DNA of 57,165 nt. Source: Myxococcota bacterium. GTDB lineage: Bacteria > Myxococcota_A > UBA796. The notes below the pieces were generated by a model. That model had not been told where the DNA came from and made no database searches. It worked only from the letters and a program-made list of their open reading frames with translations. The stretch covers positions 1 through 57,165 of the forward strand of contig JAQXDW010000098.1 in assembly GCA_029251165.1 (NCBI GenBank), read 5' to 3'. Both the position numbers and the translations under genes were made by a program. This document shows positions 1 through 7,528 of this stretch, piece after piece (the stretch's first letter is position 1; every line of letters starts with the position of its first letter).

Positions 1-1
1 T

Positions 2-211
2 CCGGGTGAGGTGACTGAGGCGGACTGCAAGAAAGCCGTCGGAACTGGTGACTGGCTCGACCAATTCCAGACCAAGGGGGATGGAAAGGTGGTCTTCTGC
101 CACAGCGGAAGCGGCACCAACTACTCCGTCATCAACACCAGTACCTCTGCCTGTCTCTCCCATGCGGACCACACGTATGATGTGTATCCAACTACGATCT
201 GCGACTCGTAG
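2..211 (+). CDS. 3' end of a Cys-rich, probably secreted protein (partial)
   Basis: The frame is open from the left edge to the TAG at 209-211. The only internal start is a GTG at 11 without a ribosome binding site, so this is taken as the tail of a longer gene. The 69 visible residues contain four Cys (in ADC, FCHS, SACLSH and ICDS) and a CH...H..H arrangement that recalls small extracellular Cys/His domains of secreted bacterial proteins; that resemblance is by eye only. The gene converges on the lipoprotein at 224-817, leaving 12 bp between the stops. Function is unknown. Confidence 0.6.
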   Translation, partial: PGEVTEADCKKAVGTGDWLDQFQTKGDGKVVFCHSGSGTNYSVINTSTSACLSHADHTYDVYPTTICDS

Positions 212-223
212 TCCGCCGCCGTG

Positions 224-817
224 TCAGCAGCCGTCTTTCGGAGCGTTGGTTGAATCGTAGATCAGGTCTGGGCAGAGAATTGTGGTGTATTGCGCGACAC
301 CACCAGAGCTGTCTGAGATGGTAGCGCCTTCCGTGTGGTAGATGGTGTGGCTCCCGCCGAACAGGTACACATCGGCGTTGTCTGGCGCATAGATGACCGT
401 CTCGTCACCAGAGGCTGCAAGCTCGCCGCGCTCTTCGAGGAAGACCACTCCGTCATTCCCGGTGAGGGACAGGGTCTTGTTCTTGCAGATCCAGGCTGTG
501 ACATTGTCCTCGGTAGAGGATGAGGATTGGTCAATCACCTGAGCGATGCTGGGAATTGCAGCCGAGGTGCAGGGATCCGCGTCGGTGTCTGCGTCGGTGT
601 CTGCGTCGGTGTCTGCGTCGGTGTCTGCGTCGGTGTCTGCATCGGTGTCTGCGTCCGTGTCTGCTTCAGCGGTGTCATTCGACACATTGACCGTTGTGTC
701 ATCCTCTCGTGTGTCTCCTGGGAGCTGGAGGCTGTCACCAGCGTCCGTGTCTTCTGTAAAGACGACCTCAGCGGGACCACAACTGAGCAGAATGGATAGC
801 AGCATGTTGACCAGCAT
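224..817 (-). CDS. lipoprotein with DADT-repeat linker
   Basis: This is a 197-residue predicted lipoprotein. Residues 1-13 form a short hydrophobic signal ending in the lipobox LLSC, with Cys13 as the likely lipidated residue. Residues 14-50 are acidic. They are followed by a low-complexity Asp/Ala/Thr linker encoded by seven 12-bp DNA repeats, then a C-terminal domain of about 115 residues with four Cys and many beta-type segments. The linker probably holds the domain away from the membrane. The domain is not recognised; no catalytic motif is visible. The start lies in a triple repeat that places ATG codons at 817, 825 and 833 in three different frames, and only 817 gives the lipobox. An internal ATG at residue 5 would also preserve the lipobox. 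Confidence 0.8.
   Translation of the reverse strand: MLVNMLLSILLSCGPAEVVFTEDTDAGDSLQLPGDTREDDTTVNVSNDTAEADTDADTDADTDADTDADTDADTDADTDADPCTSAAIPSIAQVIDQSSSSTEDNVTAWICKNKTLSLTGNDGVVFLEERGELAASGDETVIYAPDNADVYLFGGSHTIYHTEGATISDSSGGVAQYTTILCPDLIYDSTNAPKDGC
579..662 (-). repeat. 12-bp tandem repeat x7 coding the DADT linker
   Basis: Seven head-to-tail 12-bp units (plus-strand unit GCGTCGGTGTCT). The first five are identical; units 6 and 7 carry one substitution each. They encode the acidic linker of the lipoprotein at 224-817. Being a whole number of codons, unit gain or loss changes linker length without a frameshift. Confidence 0.95.
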
Positions 818-1030
818 ACCAGCATACCAGCATTCTTGTAGACTCAGCCAGTCTTCTCTGAAGCCTTCTGTGTGAGTGGTCTGAGTGCCATCTCTTCTGC
901 TGCGCGTGGCTCACCCGCTGAGGATTCCTGAGGTGGTACAGGCTGTTGACAGCCCATGGCGTGTCCCGGGGCTTAATGTCTCTTGAGCAAGAGCATTAAG
1001 ATAGTGCTGATTGGGGAGGAGAGAACACGT

Positions 1031-2545
1031 ATGCGAAGGGTCACTGCAAGGTTGATGACACTAAAGAATGTGGTTTCCTTCATCGCTGCCATAGGCTCGT
1101 CGGTCGCTTTATCGCTGGGTCTCGTATCGTTGATGAGTCTTTACTTCCACGGGCGAGTCACGAGAGAGTTTCTGGTCACTGGCTTTCTGGCAAGCTTCGT
1201 GACCTCTGCGGCAGTGCTGTCTCTCGCCCTCTACTTTGTGCGGCGGCTCCAGCTCGCCCAGTTGGCCCTGACTCGCTCACATGATGAGCTTGAGTCTCGT
1301 GTGCTGGAGCGGACTCAGCAGCTTCAGTATGTCAACGATGCCCTGCGCTCTGAGATCCTTCAGCGAGAAAAAGTACTCCAAGAGTCTGTAATCCTTCAGG
1401 AACGGATCCAGCAGTCTCAGAAGATGGAGGCGGTTGGGCTGCTCGCTGGTGGCGTGGCGCACGACTTCAACAACATCATCTGCGTAATCTCACTCAACAC
1501 GGCTCTCGCGCTCGATGACCTGCCAGAGGAGTCTGAGATGTGGTCGATAATGACCGACATCGCGACGGCCAGTCAGCGTGCCACCACGCTGGTAAAGCAG
1601 CTGCTTGTGTTCTCTAAGCAGCAGCTCAATGAGCCCAAGACCGTTGCGCTGAACCTCTTGGTCCAAGACCTCGTCGCAATGCTGCAGCGTCTGATCAGCG
1701 CAGACATCATCCTGGAGTGTGCCTCCGCGGACGATCTGTGGATGGTTCATGTGGACGCCAACCAGATCGAGCAGGTCATCATCAACCTTGTGAACAATGC
1801 GCGCGATGCGATGCCGGTTGGCGGCACGATTCTGATTGAGACCAAGAATGTGCTCCGAAGAGGCCTGGATCCTCAGGACGAGGAGGCCGAGGCGTTCGTC
1901 AGGCTCTCTGTGCGCGACAGCGGCACTGGGATGTCTGATGAGCTCATTGCCCGAATCTTCGAGCCCTTCTTTACGACCAAGTCCAGCACGGGCGGAACAG
2001 GGCTGGGGCTCGCGATGGTGAAGGGTATTGTTGAGCAGAACAATGGACTCCTGGAGGTGGCCTCCACGCCGGATGAGGGAACCTGCTTCCAGATCTTCTT
2101 CCACCGCGAGGCCTCAGAGCTCGCGCCGACTCAGCCCTTAGAGCTCCCCGTCCGCCCTGACCGTGCGCTGCTTCATGCAACACTGCTCGTTGTCGACGAC
2201 AATGTGCTGCTGCGGAAGCAGATCGCGATGATTGTTCGCAAGCTGGGGTGCTCGGTGCTCATCGCAAGCTCCGGTTCGGAGGCGCTCGAGCTCGCGGCGC
2301 GTCATCAGGGCACCATCGAGCTCTTGCTGACCGATATCGTGATGCCCCACATGGACGGTCCCGAGCTAATGTGTCAGCTTCGGGTCTCCAGGCCAGAGAC
2401 AGCGGTCCTCTTCATCTCGGGCTACGACCTCGGTCTGATGGCAACAGGGGATGTCCTGGACACGGACGTCGGATTTCTCGCCAAGCCCTTCACACGTGCT
2501 CAGCTCACAGAGAAGATACGAGACGTCCTTCCCGTGAAGAGCTGA
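1031..2545 (+). CDS. membrane hybrid sensor histidine kinase with receiver domain
   Basis: The ATG at 1031 follows a strong GGGGAGGAG ribosome binding site and is preferred over a TTG at 983. The 504-residue protein has two membrane helices (about 13-38 and 48-70), a coiled coil (about 72-132), and a HisKA dimerisation helix with phospho-acceptor His144 in AHDFNN. An HATPase domain follows, with an N box at INLVNNARDA (251-260), DSGTG (296-300) and GGTGLGL (321-327). A C-terminal receiver has the acidic pair D389/D390, phospho-acceptor D435 and a late Lys in AKPF. There is almost no periplasmic loop, so the input is probably membrane- or partner-derived. No response regulator or output domain is encoded next to it, so signal must pass on in trans. 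The family assignment is secure; the stimulus is unknown. Confidence 0.93.
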   Translation: MRRVTARLMTLKNVVSFIAAIGSSVALSLGLVSLMSLYFHGRVTREFLVTGFLASFVTSAAVLSLALYFVRRLQLAQLALTRSHDELESRVLERTQQLQYVNDALRSEILQREKVLQESVILQERIQQSQKMEAVGLLAGGVAHDFNNIICVISLNTALALDDLPEESEMWSIMTDIATASQRATTLVKQLLVFSKQQLNEPKTVALNLLVQDLVAMLQRLISADIILECASADDLWMVHVDANQIEQVIINLVNNARDAMPVGGTILIETKNVLRRGLDPQDEEAEAFVRLSVRDSGTGMSDELIARIFEPFFTTKSSTGGTGLGLAMVKGIVEQNNGLLEVASTPDEGTCFQIFFHREASELAPTQPLELPVRPDRALLHATLLVVDDNVLLRKQIAMIVRKLGCSVLIASSGSEALELAARHQGTIELLLTDIVMPHMDGPELMCQLRVSRPETAVLFISGYDLGLMATGDVLDTDVGFLAKPFTRAQLTEKIRDVLPVKS

Positions 2546-3118
2546 CCTCCACCAGAAGCGACACGCATCACCGCTCGGAGCGCGGGTCCGCCTCGCGCTG
2601 ATGCGCCCGAGTGCTTACCTTGGCGGAACTCTTCTACGAATACGTGGTGTGCTTACCGGAGGCTACCGCCTTCCACTTTGACCGCCTTCCACTTTGACCG
2701 GTGCCACCTCAGGCTCAACGCCGTGGTGATGATCGAGTCCAAGCTTGTGAAGATGCATGGACTGCCAGCGCAAGCGAGCAGGCAAATCCGTTCTGGAGAC
2801 AGCATGCCGCGCGCCTCGCTGTGCTTGGTCTGGTGCCGTCCTCTACGCTGAGCAGCGGATTCATCTTATCGATATAAGGATTTAGGTTGTTCGAATGAAC
2901 AATCTCTGGCACGCCCTCTGCGTTGTGCTGTTGCCTGGTGAGGCTGTGGGCAGAGCCTTGTCGTAGAGCCGTGTCGTCATGACTGTGGCCTGGCAATCTG
3001 GAGTATTCTTAAGACCTGGGAAGGAGCGGCTCATGAAGAGTGTGGTAGAAACTCGCTCGGTAAGTCTCAGCACGACTTCACTGCTCCATACGCGTACTGC
3101 ATCCCCCTGACTCTCTTT
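2546..3118 (+). other. intergenic region without a convincing gene
   Basis: Short open frames on both strands here lack ribosome binding sites and protein-like composition. The only distinct structure is the 16-bp tandem duplication at 2669-2700. An AT-richer patch around 2860-2900 may belong to a promoter, but no clear -35/-10 pair was seen. Confidence 0.5.
2669..2700. repeat. 16-bp perfect tandem duplication
   Basis: CCTTCCACTTTGACCG occurs twice head to tail (2669-2684 and 2685-2700). It is non-coding and most likely a replication-slippage product. Confidence 0.9.
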
Positions 3119-4558
3119 ATGGAAGGGGACGCCCACATCAATACACAGGCGGCCTTCAGCATGACCAACAGCACGATTGCTCCATGCTTTATTATCGGAG
3201 AGCAGCGCTCTGGCTCCAACCTACTCCGGCTTATGCTCTCTCAGGCTGGAATCGCAGCTCCGCATCCTCCACACATTATCACCCGTATGTCTAAGCTTGA
3301 AAGCTCATATGGTGATCTCCGTATGGACTTAAATTGGGAGCAGCTCGTTGAGGATGTCTGTACTTTAGTGGATCGCAACCCGGTCACATGGAGCGAGGTC
3401 TTTCCGCTCGACCGCGCGGCTGTGCAGGGGGGGTGTCGAGAGCGCTCTACGGTCGCCATCTTCGGTGCCATCATGGATCTCTACGCACGCGCACGCGGTG
3501 CCTCGATGTGGGCCTGCAAGAGCATGCAGTACTCCCACTTTGTAGAGAACCTGGAGTCCTATTTTGAGGCGCCCCGATACATCTATCTGTACCGAGATGG
3601 TCGGGATGTGTCCCTCTCCTTCAAGCGGGCGGTGGTTGGCGAGAAGCATCCCTACTTTGTGGCTCAGCGGTGGGCTCAGCTCCAGGATGCCGCTGCAGCC
3701 GTCGGAGAGCGGGTGGGGAGCGAGCGGTTCTTTCCGCTCTGCTACGAAGAGCTGACCAGCAATCCAGAGCCCGTTCTCCGCGCGCTGACCGACTTCCTGG
3801 GTGTCCCATTTCAGAAGTCTATGCTTGACTTTCACAAGTCTCGGGATGCCAGGAGCGCATCGGGAAGCAGCCAGCTCTGGCAGAACGTCTCTCGTCCCTT
3901 GATGAAGAACAATTCGCGGAAGTTTCTCAAGGGGCTGTCCAGAGAAGAGATCGAGATCGTGGAGTCGGTCGCAGGTCCTGCGCTTGACCGCCTCGGATAT
4001 GAACGCGTCCACGTGCCTGTCGGCGAAGAGCGAGCGTTCAGCGCCGAAGAAATTGCCTCCTTCGAGCGCATCAACACGAGCCTGAAGCGCACAAGACGGG
4101 GAGAGATGGACACCGAGGACCTGGAGCGGCGGGCGAACCAGCTCTCAGTGCTCACACAGCGCGTTCGCTACCTGTGTGACCTCTCTCATGACAACCTCGT
4201 TCACCTGCAGTCTTATCTCAGAGAGCAGCACATCGGGGAGGGCATCGACCTCATCGAGGCCGGCGAGACCGAGCGGCATCTCTTCTTTGTCATCGAGGGC
4301 TTCGTCGATGTCATCCACGATGGCCGCGCGATCGCTCGAATCGGTCCGGGTGAGTGTGTGGGGGAGATCGGCTCCATCGCGGGAGTGCCTCGCACCCGCT
4401 CGGTTCGCACGGCGAGCCCCGCTCGACTCTTTGTGCTCGAGCGAGAGCGGCTGGAGCACATGATGAACGAGCGTCCCCGCCTGGCGATGCGGCTGGTCTT
4501 TTCGATCTGCCAGCACCTGGCGACTCGCCTGGCCGTTTTGTCTGCGGAGATTGGCTGA
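3119..4558 (+). CDS. sulfotransferase fused to a cyclic-nucleotide-binding domain
   Basis: A 479-residue protein with two recognisable parts. Residues about 22-320 are a PAPS-dependent sulfotransferase. The 5'-phosphosulfate loop is at GEQRSGSNLLRLML (27-40), and the 3'-phosphate motif lies around YLYRDGRDVSLSFKR (156-170). Residues about 365-479 fit a CRP-type cyclic nucleotide-binding domain, with the phosphate-binding cassette in GEIGSIAGVPRTRSVRTAS. No DNA-binding helix-turn-helix follows, so the domain should act on the enzyme rather than on transcription. This suggests a sulfotransferase allosterically gated by cAMP or cGMP; that is inference. The acceptor is unknown. Neither the ATG at 3119 nor the one at 3161 has a strong ribosome binding site. 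A TauE/SafE permease follows 66 bp downstream and could handle sulfur oxyanions. Confidence 0.88.
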   Translation: MEGDAHINTQAAFSMTNSTIAPCFIIGEQRSGSNLLRLMLSQAGIAAPHPPHIITRMSKLESSYGDLRMDLNWEQLVEDVCTLVDRNPVTWSEVFPLDRAAVQGGCRERSTVAIFGAIMDLYARARGASMWACKSMQYSHFVENLESYFEAPRYIYLYRDGRDVSLSFKRAVVGEKHPYFVAQRWAQLQDAAAAVGERVGSERFFPLCYEELTSNPEPVLRALTDFLGVPFQKSMLDFHKSRDARSASGSSQLWQNVSRPLMKNNSRKFLKGLSREEIEIVESVAGPALDRLGYERVHVPVGEERAFSAEEIASFERINTSLKRTRRGEMDTEDLERRANQLSVLTQRVRYLCDLSHDNLVHLQSYLREQHIGEGIDLIEAGETERHLFFVIEGFVDVIHDGRAIARIGPGECVGEIGSIAGVPRTRSVRTASPARLFVLERERLEHMMNERPRLAMRLVFSICQHLATRLAVLSAEIG

Positions 4559-4624
4559 GGTTCCTCAGCGCGCGCTTCATCCTCTTCGCCTGTACCCTGT
4601 CGCGTCGTCTCTTCGGGAGCTCTT

Positions 4625-5356
4625 GTGATCTCTGTCACCACGATTGTCGTGTTTATTATCGTTGGACTCGCGCTCTCATTGTTTGGGGGTGGCGGAGCGA
4701 TCATCCTGATCCCATACATGAAGATTGGGATGTCGCTTCCTGTGGATCAGGCGGCAATGCTGAGCCTCATCACCATTGGATTGAACACCGGAGCCCAGTC
4801 CGTCATCGACCGAGAGACCATTCAGTGGAAGGCGGTCACGGTCTTCTCAATGATTGCCTTCCCGGCTACGGCGCTGTGCGGGACCTACCTGGCTCCTGTC
4901 GTCCCGGATCACATCCGCATGATCTCGTTTGGCGTGTTCACGCTCACGGTCGCTGGGCTGATGTTCTTTCCGTTCAAGCCCAACGCGCGCGAGACGCAGA
5001 ACCTCCTCGGCATCGGTCTGGCAGCTGCGGCCACTGGGGTGCTGTGTGGACTGGTCGGGGTGGGGGGGGGGATCTTCATCGCCCCCGCGCTCAGCCTCTT
5101 CTATGGCATCTCCATCAAAGAAGCGGTGAAGAGCAGCCTGGCCATCGTTGCGGTGCAGTCGTTCACGGCGCTCTTTGCGTATCTCGCGCGTGGGGTTCGC
5201 GTTGACCTGTCGGTCGCGGCGGTCATGCTGGTCCTCGTGGCGATAGGAGTTCTGTCGGGTCGTTGGATAAAGGGCTTTATCCCAGACAAAAATCTCAAGA
5301 AGTACTTCGCAGTCTTCCTGGTGGGGATCGGAGTCTGGGTGCTCATGCGCCCGTGA
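4625..5356 (+). CDS. TauE/SafE-family membrane permease (sulfite exporter-like)
   Basis: A 243-residue polytopic membrane protein with the two-fold repeat typical of the TauE/SafE (DUF81) family. A glycine-rich first helix (LFGGGGAIILIP) is mirrored in the second half by LVGVGGGIFIAP. Family members export sulfite, sulfoacetate or other organosulfur anions; the substrate here cannot be read from the sequence. The GTG at 4625 has GGGAG about 6 nt upstream. It follows the sulfotransferase fusion on the same strand, which makes a shared sulfur-related role plausible but unproven. The second glycine cluster is encoded by a run of ten G (5062-5071), a possible slippage site. Confidence 0.85.
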   Translation: MISVTTIVVFIIVGLALSLFGGGGAIILIPYMKIGMSLPVDQAAMLSLITIGLNTGAQSVIDRETIQWKAVTVFSMIAFPATALCGTYLAPVVPDHIRMISFGVFTLTVAGLMFFPFKPNARETQNLLGIGLAAAATGVLCGLVGVGGGIFIAPALSLFYGISIKEAVKSSLAIVAVQSFTALFAYLARGVRVDLSVAAVMLVLVAIGVLSGRWIKGFIPDKNLKKYFAVFLVGIGVWVLMRP

Positions 5357-5366
5357 GCGCCGGTGC

Positions 5367-6080
5367 TCAGGCCGGTGCTTTTCTTGGAGCGTGCCGGGAG
5401 TCTGACTGAACCTGTCCATCGGAGAGCCGGACCTGACGGGAGGCGGTCTCGGCGATGTGATCATCATGGGTGACCATGACGACAGTTCGGCCCTCGGAGT
5501 GCAGGGTGCGGAAGATGGAGAGGATCTCTGCACCGGAGCGACTGTCGAGGTTTCCGGTGGGCTCATCGGCCAAGATCAGGGCTGGATCGGTGATCAGCGC
5601 ACGGGCGATCGCCACCCGCTGGCACTGCCCGCCAGAGAGCTCGGTCGGCGTGTGGTGCATCCGATCGGCCAGCCCGACCCGCTCCAGCATGAGCTCAGCA
5701 CGTGCCACTCGCTCGGCACGGGGGATGTCAGCATAGCGCAGCGGCAGGGCAACGTTCTCTGTCGCAGTCATTCGGTTGAGAAGGTTGAACGACTGAAACA
5801 CGAACCCGATCTGCTGGTTTCGTACCTGAGCAAGGGCCACGGTATCCAGCGCCTCGACGGCGACTCCGTTGAGGCAATAGTGGCCCTCAGAGGGCTGATC
5901 CAGGCAGCCGAGGATCGACAAGAGGGTCGACTTGCCGGATCCGCTGGTGCCGACAAGTGCTACGAACTCACCACGATCAACACGGAGGTCGACGCCATTC
6001 AGCGCACGGATGACGGTGCCGCCAGTGTGATACTGACGGACGAGACCAGCAGCGTCGATGACAAGGACGGTCTCGTTCAA
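5367..6080 (-). CDS. ABC transporter ATP-binding protein, MacB/LolD type
   Basis: All nucleotide-binding motifs are present: Walker A GTSGSGKST, signature LSGGQCQRVAIARAL, Walker B LILADEPTGNLD and an H-loop in VMVTHDD. Family members energise FtsX-like permeases that drive export across both membranes (MacAB-TolC) or lipoprotein release (LolCDE). I place the start at TTG 6080, which has GAGG 9 nt upstream and starts just before the conserved first strand. The frame also allows TTG 6095, which has no ribosome binding site. It is divergent from the tolC-like gene at 6098, so the two start regions overlap. The cognate permease and adaptor are at 7509-9943. The product is probably cytoplasmic, docked on the inner membrane. 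Confidence 0.9.
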   Translation of the reverse strand: MNETVLVIDAAGLVRQYHTGGTVIRALNGVDLRVDRGEFVALVGTSGSGKSTLLSILGCLDQPSEGHYCLNGVAVEALDTVALAQVRNQQIGFVFQSFNLLNRMTATENVALPLRYADIPRAERVARAELMLERVGLADRMHHTPTELSGGQCQRVAIARALITDPALILADEPTGNLDSRSGAEILSIFRTLHSEGRTVVMVTHDDHIAETASRQVRLSDGQVQSDSRHAPRKAPA

Positions 6081-6097
6081 GGAGAGGTACCTCAAGA

Positions 6098-7528
6098 ATG
6101 CTGTTGCTCTTGGCTAACATGGCGGGAGCTGAAGAACTCTCGCTGCAGTCGGCGATGTCTGAGGCGCTTCATGGCAACATTGAGCTCCAGCAGGCTGGTC
6201 TGGAGCTGCAGCGTGCCGAGGCGTATGTCCAGCTGGTGCGCGGGGGGGGGGATCCCACGCTCTCCATCGGCACCGATCAGACGGCATCGGCGAGCCCCTC
6301 CAACGACAGCGATGACAACATTGCGGTGGTCAACTCTACCGACGTGGGCCTGTCGGCTCGCCTCAGCCAGGGACTGCCGACCGGGGGCGCGCTGAGCCTG
6401 GGGTGGTCCGAGTCGATCTCCTCCAGCGATGCTGCCAGCCAGGTCAGCGAGGTCTATGTCGGAGACTATGCCTGGCTCAGCGTCACCCAGCCCTTGCTCG
6501 CGGGAGCCTGGACTGCCGCTCGGGTGGATGTCCGCGCGGCGCTCCTGATGTTCTCCAGCCAGGAGCTGTCCCATCGTCAGTCGGTCGAGTCTCTGGTGCT
6601 GCAGGTCTCTGATGCCTACTGGGGCCTGGTTGCAGCCAGCGAGCAGCTGCGCCTGACCACAGAGTCTGAGGCCATCGCTGAGCAGCAATTCTCGGAGACC
6701 ACGGAGCGGTTCGAGGAAGGCTTCGCCGGCTCGGGTGAGGTGCTGCAGGTCGAGCGCGCCCTCGGGGTGTCCCGCCAGAGCGTGGTGGTTGCCCAGGCTG
6801 AAGTGGCGGCCTCGCAGAACCGCCTGGCGCGCCTCATCGGCCGTCCCCTCCAAGAAGCGGAAGACATTCAGCCCATCGAGCGTCCGGTGGTCTCGGAGTC
6901 TCTCGTTGACCTCCAGCGCAGCATCGCGCAGGCGCAGGACAGCAATTCGAGCTGGCTGATGGCAAAGCTCGCTGCGGAGCAGGCGCGCCAGACCCTCGCC
7001 GCCGCCCGCATCAATGTCCTGCCCGATCTCAATGTCTCCGGAAGCCTCGGGCTCTCGGGCGGTGCCTCAGATGCCGGCATCGCCCGGCAGCAGATCACAG
7101 AGCTGAGCAATCCGACCTGGAGCATGGGAGCGGATCTCACCGTGGCCATTCCAGCTCGGACGGCCCGCGCTCAGCGCTCCCGCGCGCTCCTCTCTGCTGA
7201 TTCTGCGCGCCTGACCCTCGCCGCGGCTGAGCAAGATCTGATCGCTGCGGTCGAGGCTGCAGTCCAGTCCTTGCTGCGGGATCGCGCTCGGGTGCGCCTC
7301 GCCCAGCAGACCCTCCAGGCCGCTCAGCTTGCCCTGCAGGCCGATCAGGAGCTGTACCGTGAGGGGCTGGCCAGCACCCGAGAAGTCATCCTCTCTCTGG
7401 AGGCGCTCAACACCGCTCAGGTCAGCATGCTCAATGCCCAGATCGACCTGCAGGCTGCGCAGCTTGACCTGCTTCGTATTGAGGGGCGGCTCCTGGAGAG
7501 CCTGGAGATCACACCGCCCGGATGGTGA
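6098..7528 (+). CDS. TolC-family outer-membrane efflux protein
   Basis: A 476-residue outer-membrane factor. A short hydrophobic leader (cleavage likely near MAGA) precedes two homologous halves of long amphipathic helices (Ala/Gln/Leu-rich, for example LQSAMSEALHGNIELQQAG and its counterpart LTLAAAEQDLIAAVEAAV), as in OEP/TolC proteins that form the periplasmic tunnel. GGAGAGG lies 10 nt before the ATG. The gene sits between the ATPase and permease genes of the same export system but on the opposite strand, and its last 20 bp overlap the end of the permease gene tail to tail. A run of ten G at 6242-6251 encodes three glycines. The match to the family is secure; the exported substrate is unknown. 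Confidence 0.9.
   Translation: MLLLLANMAGAEELSLQSAMSEALHGNIELQQAGLELQRAEAYVQLVRGGGDPTLSIGTDQTASASPSNDSDDNIAVVNSTDVGLSARLSQGLPTGGALSLGWSESISSSDAASQVSEVYVGDYAWLSVTQPLLAGAWTAARVDVRAALLMFSSQELSHRQSVESLVLQVSDAYWGLVAASEQLRLTTESEAIAEQQFSETTERFEEGFAGSGEVLQVERALGVSRQSVVVAQAEVAASQNRLARLIGRPLQEAEDIQPIERPVVSESLVDLQRSIAQAQDSNSSWLMAKLAAEQARQTLAAARINVLPDLNVSGSLGLSGGASDAGIARQQITELSNPTWSMGADLTVAIPARTARAQRSRALLSADSARLTLAAAEQDLIAAVEAAVQSLLRDRARVRLAQQTLQAAQLALQADQELYREGLASTREVILSLEALNTAQVSMLNAQIDLQAAQLDLLRIEGRLLESLEITPPGW

Noticed and set aside
579..662. Tandem repeats as a CRISPR array
   Set aside because: Units are 12 bp without spacers and lie in a coding linker.
527..875. Plus-strand frames through the DADT repeat (Val/Cys- or Ser/Ala-rich)
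   Set aside because: They are low-complexity shadows of the 12-bp repeat and have no ribosome binding site; the minus strand encodes a clear lipoprotein.
2715..2996. 93-codon minus-strand frame in the gap before the sulfotransferase fusion
   Set aside because: No ribosome binding site, no domain and unlikely composition.
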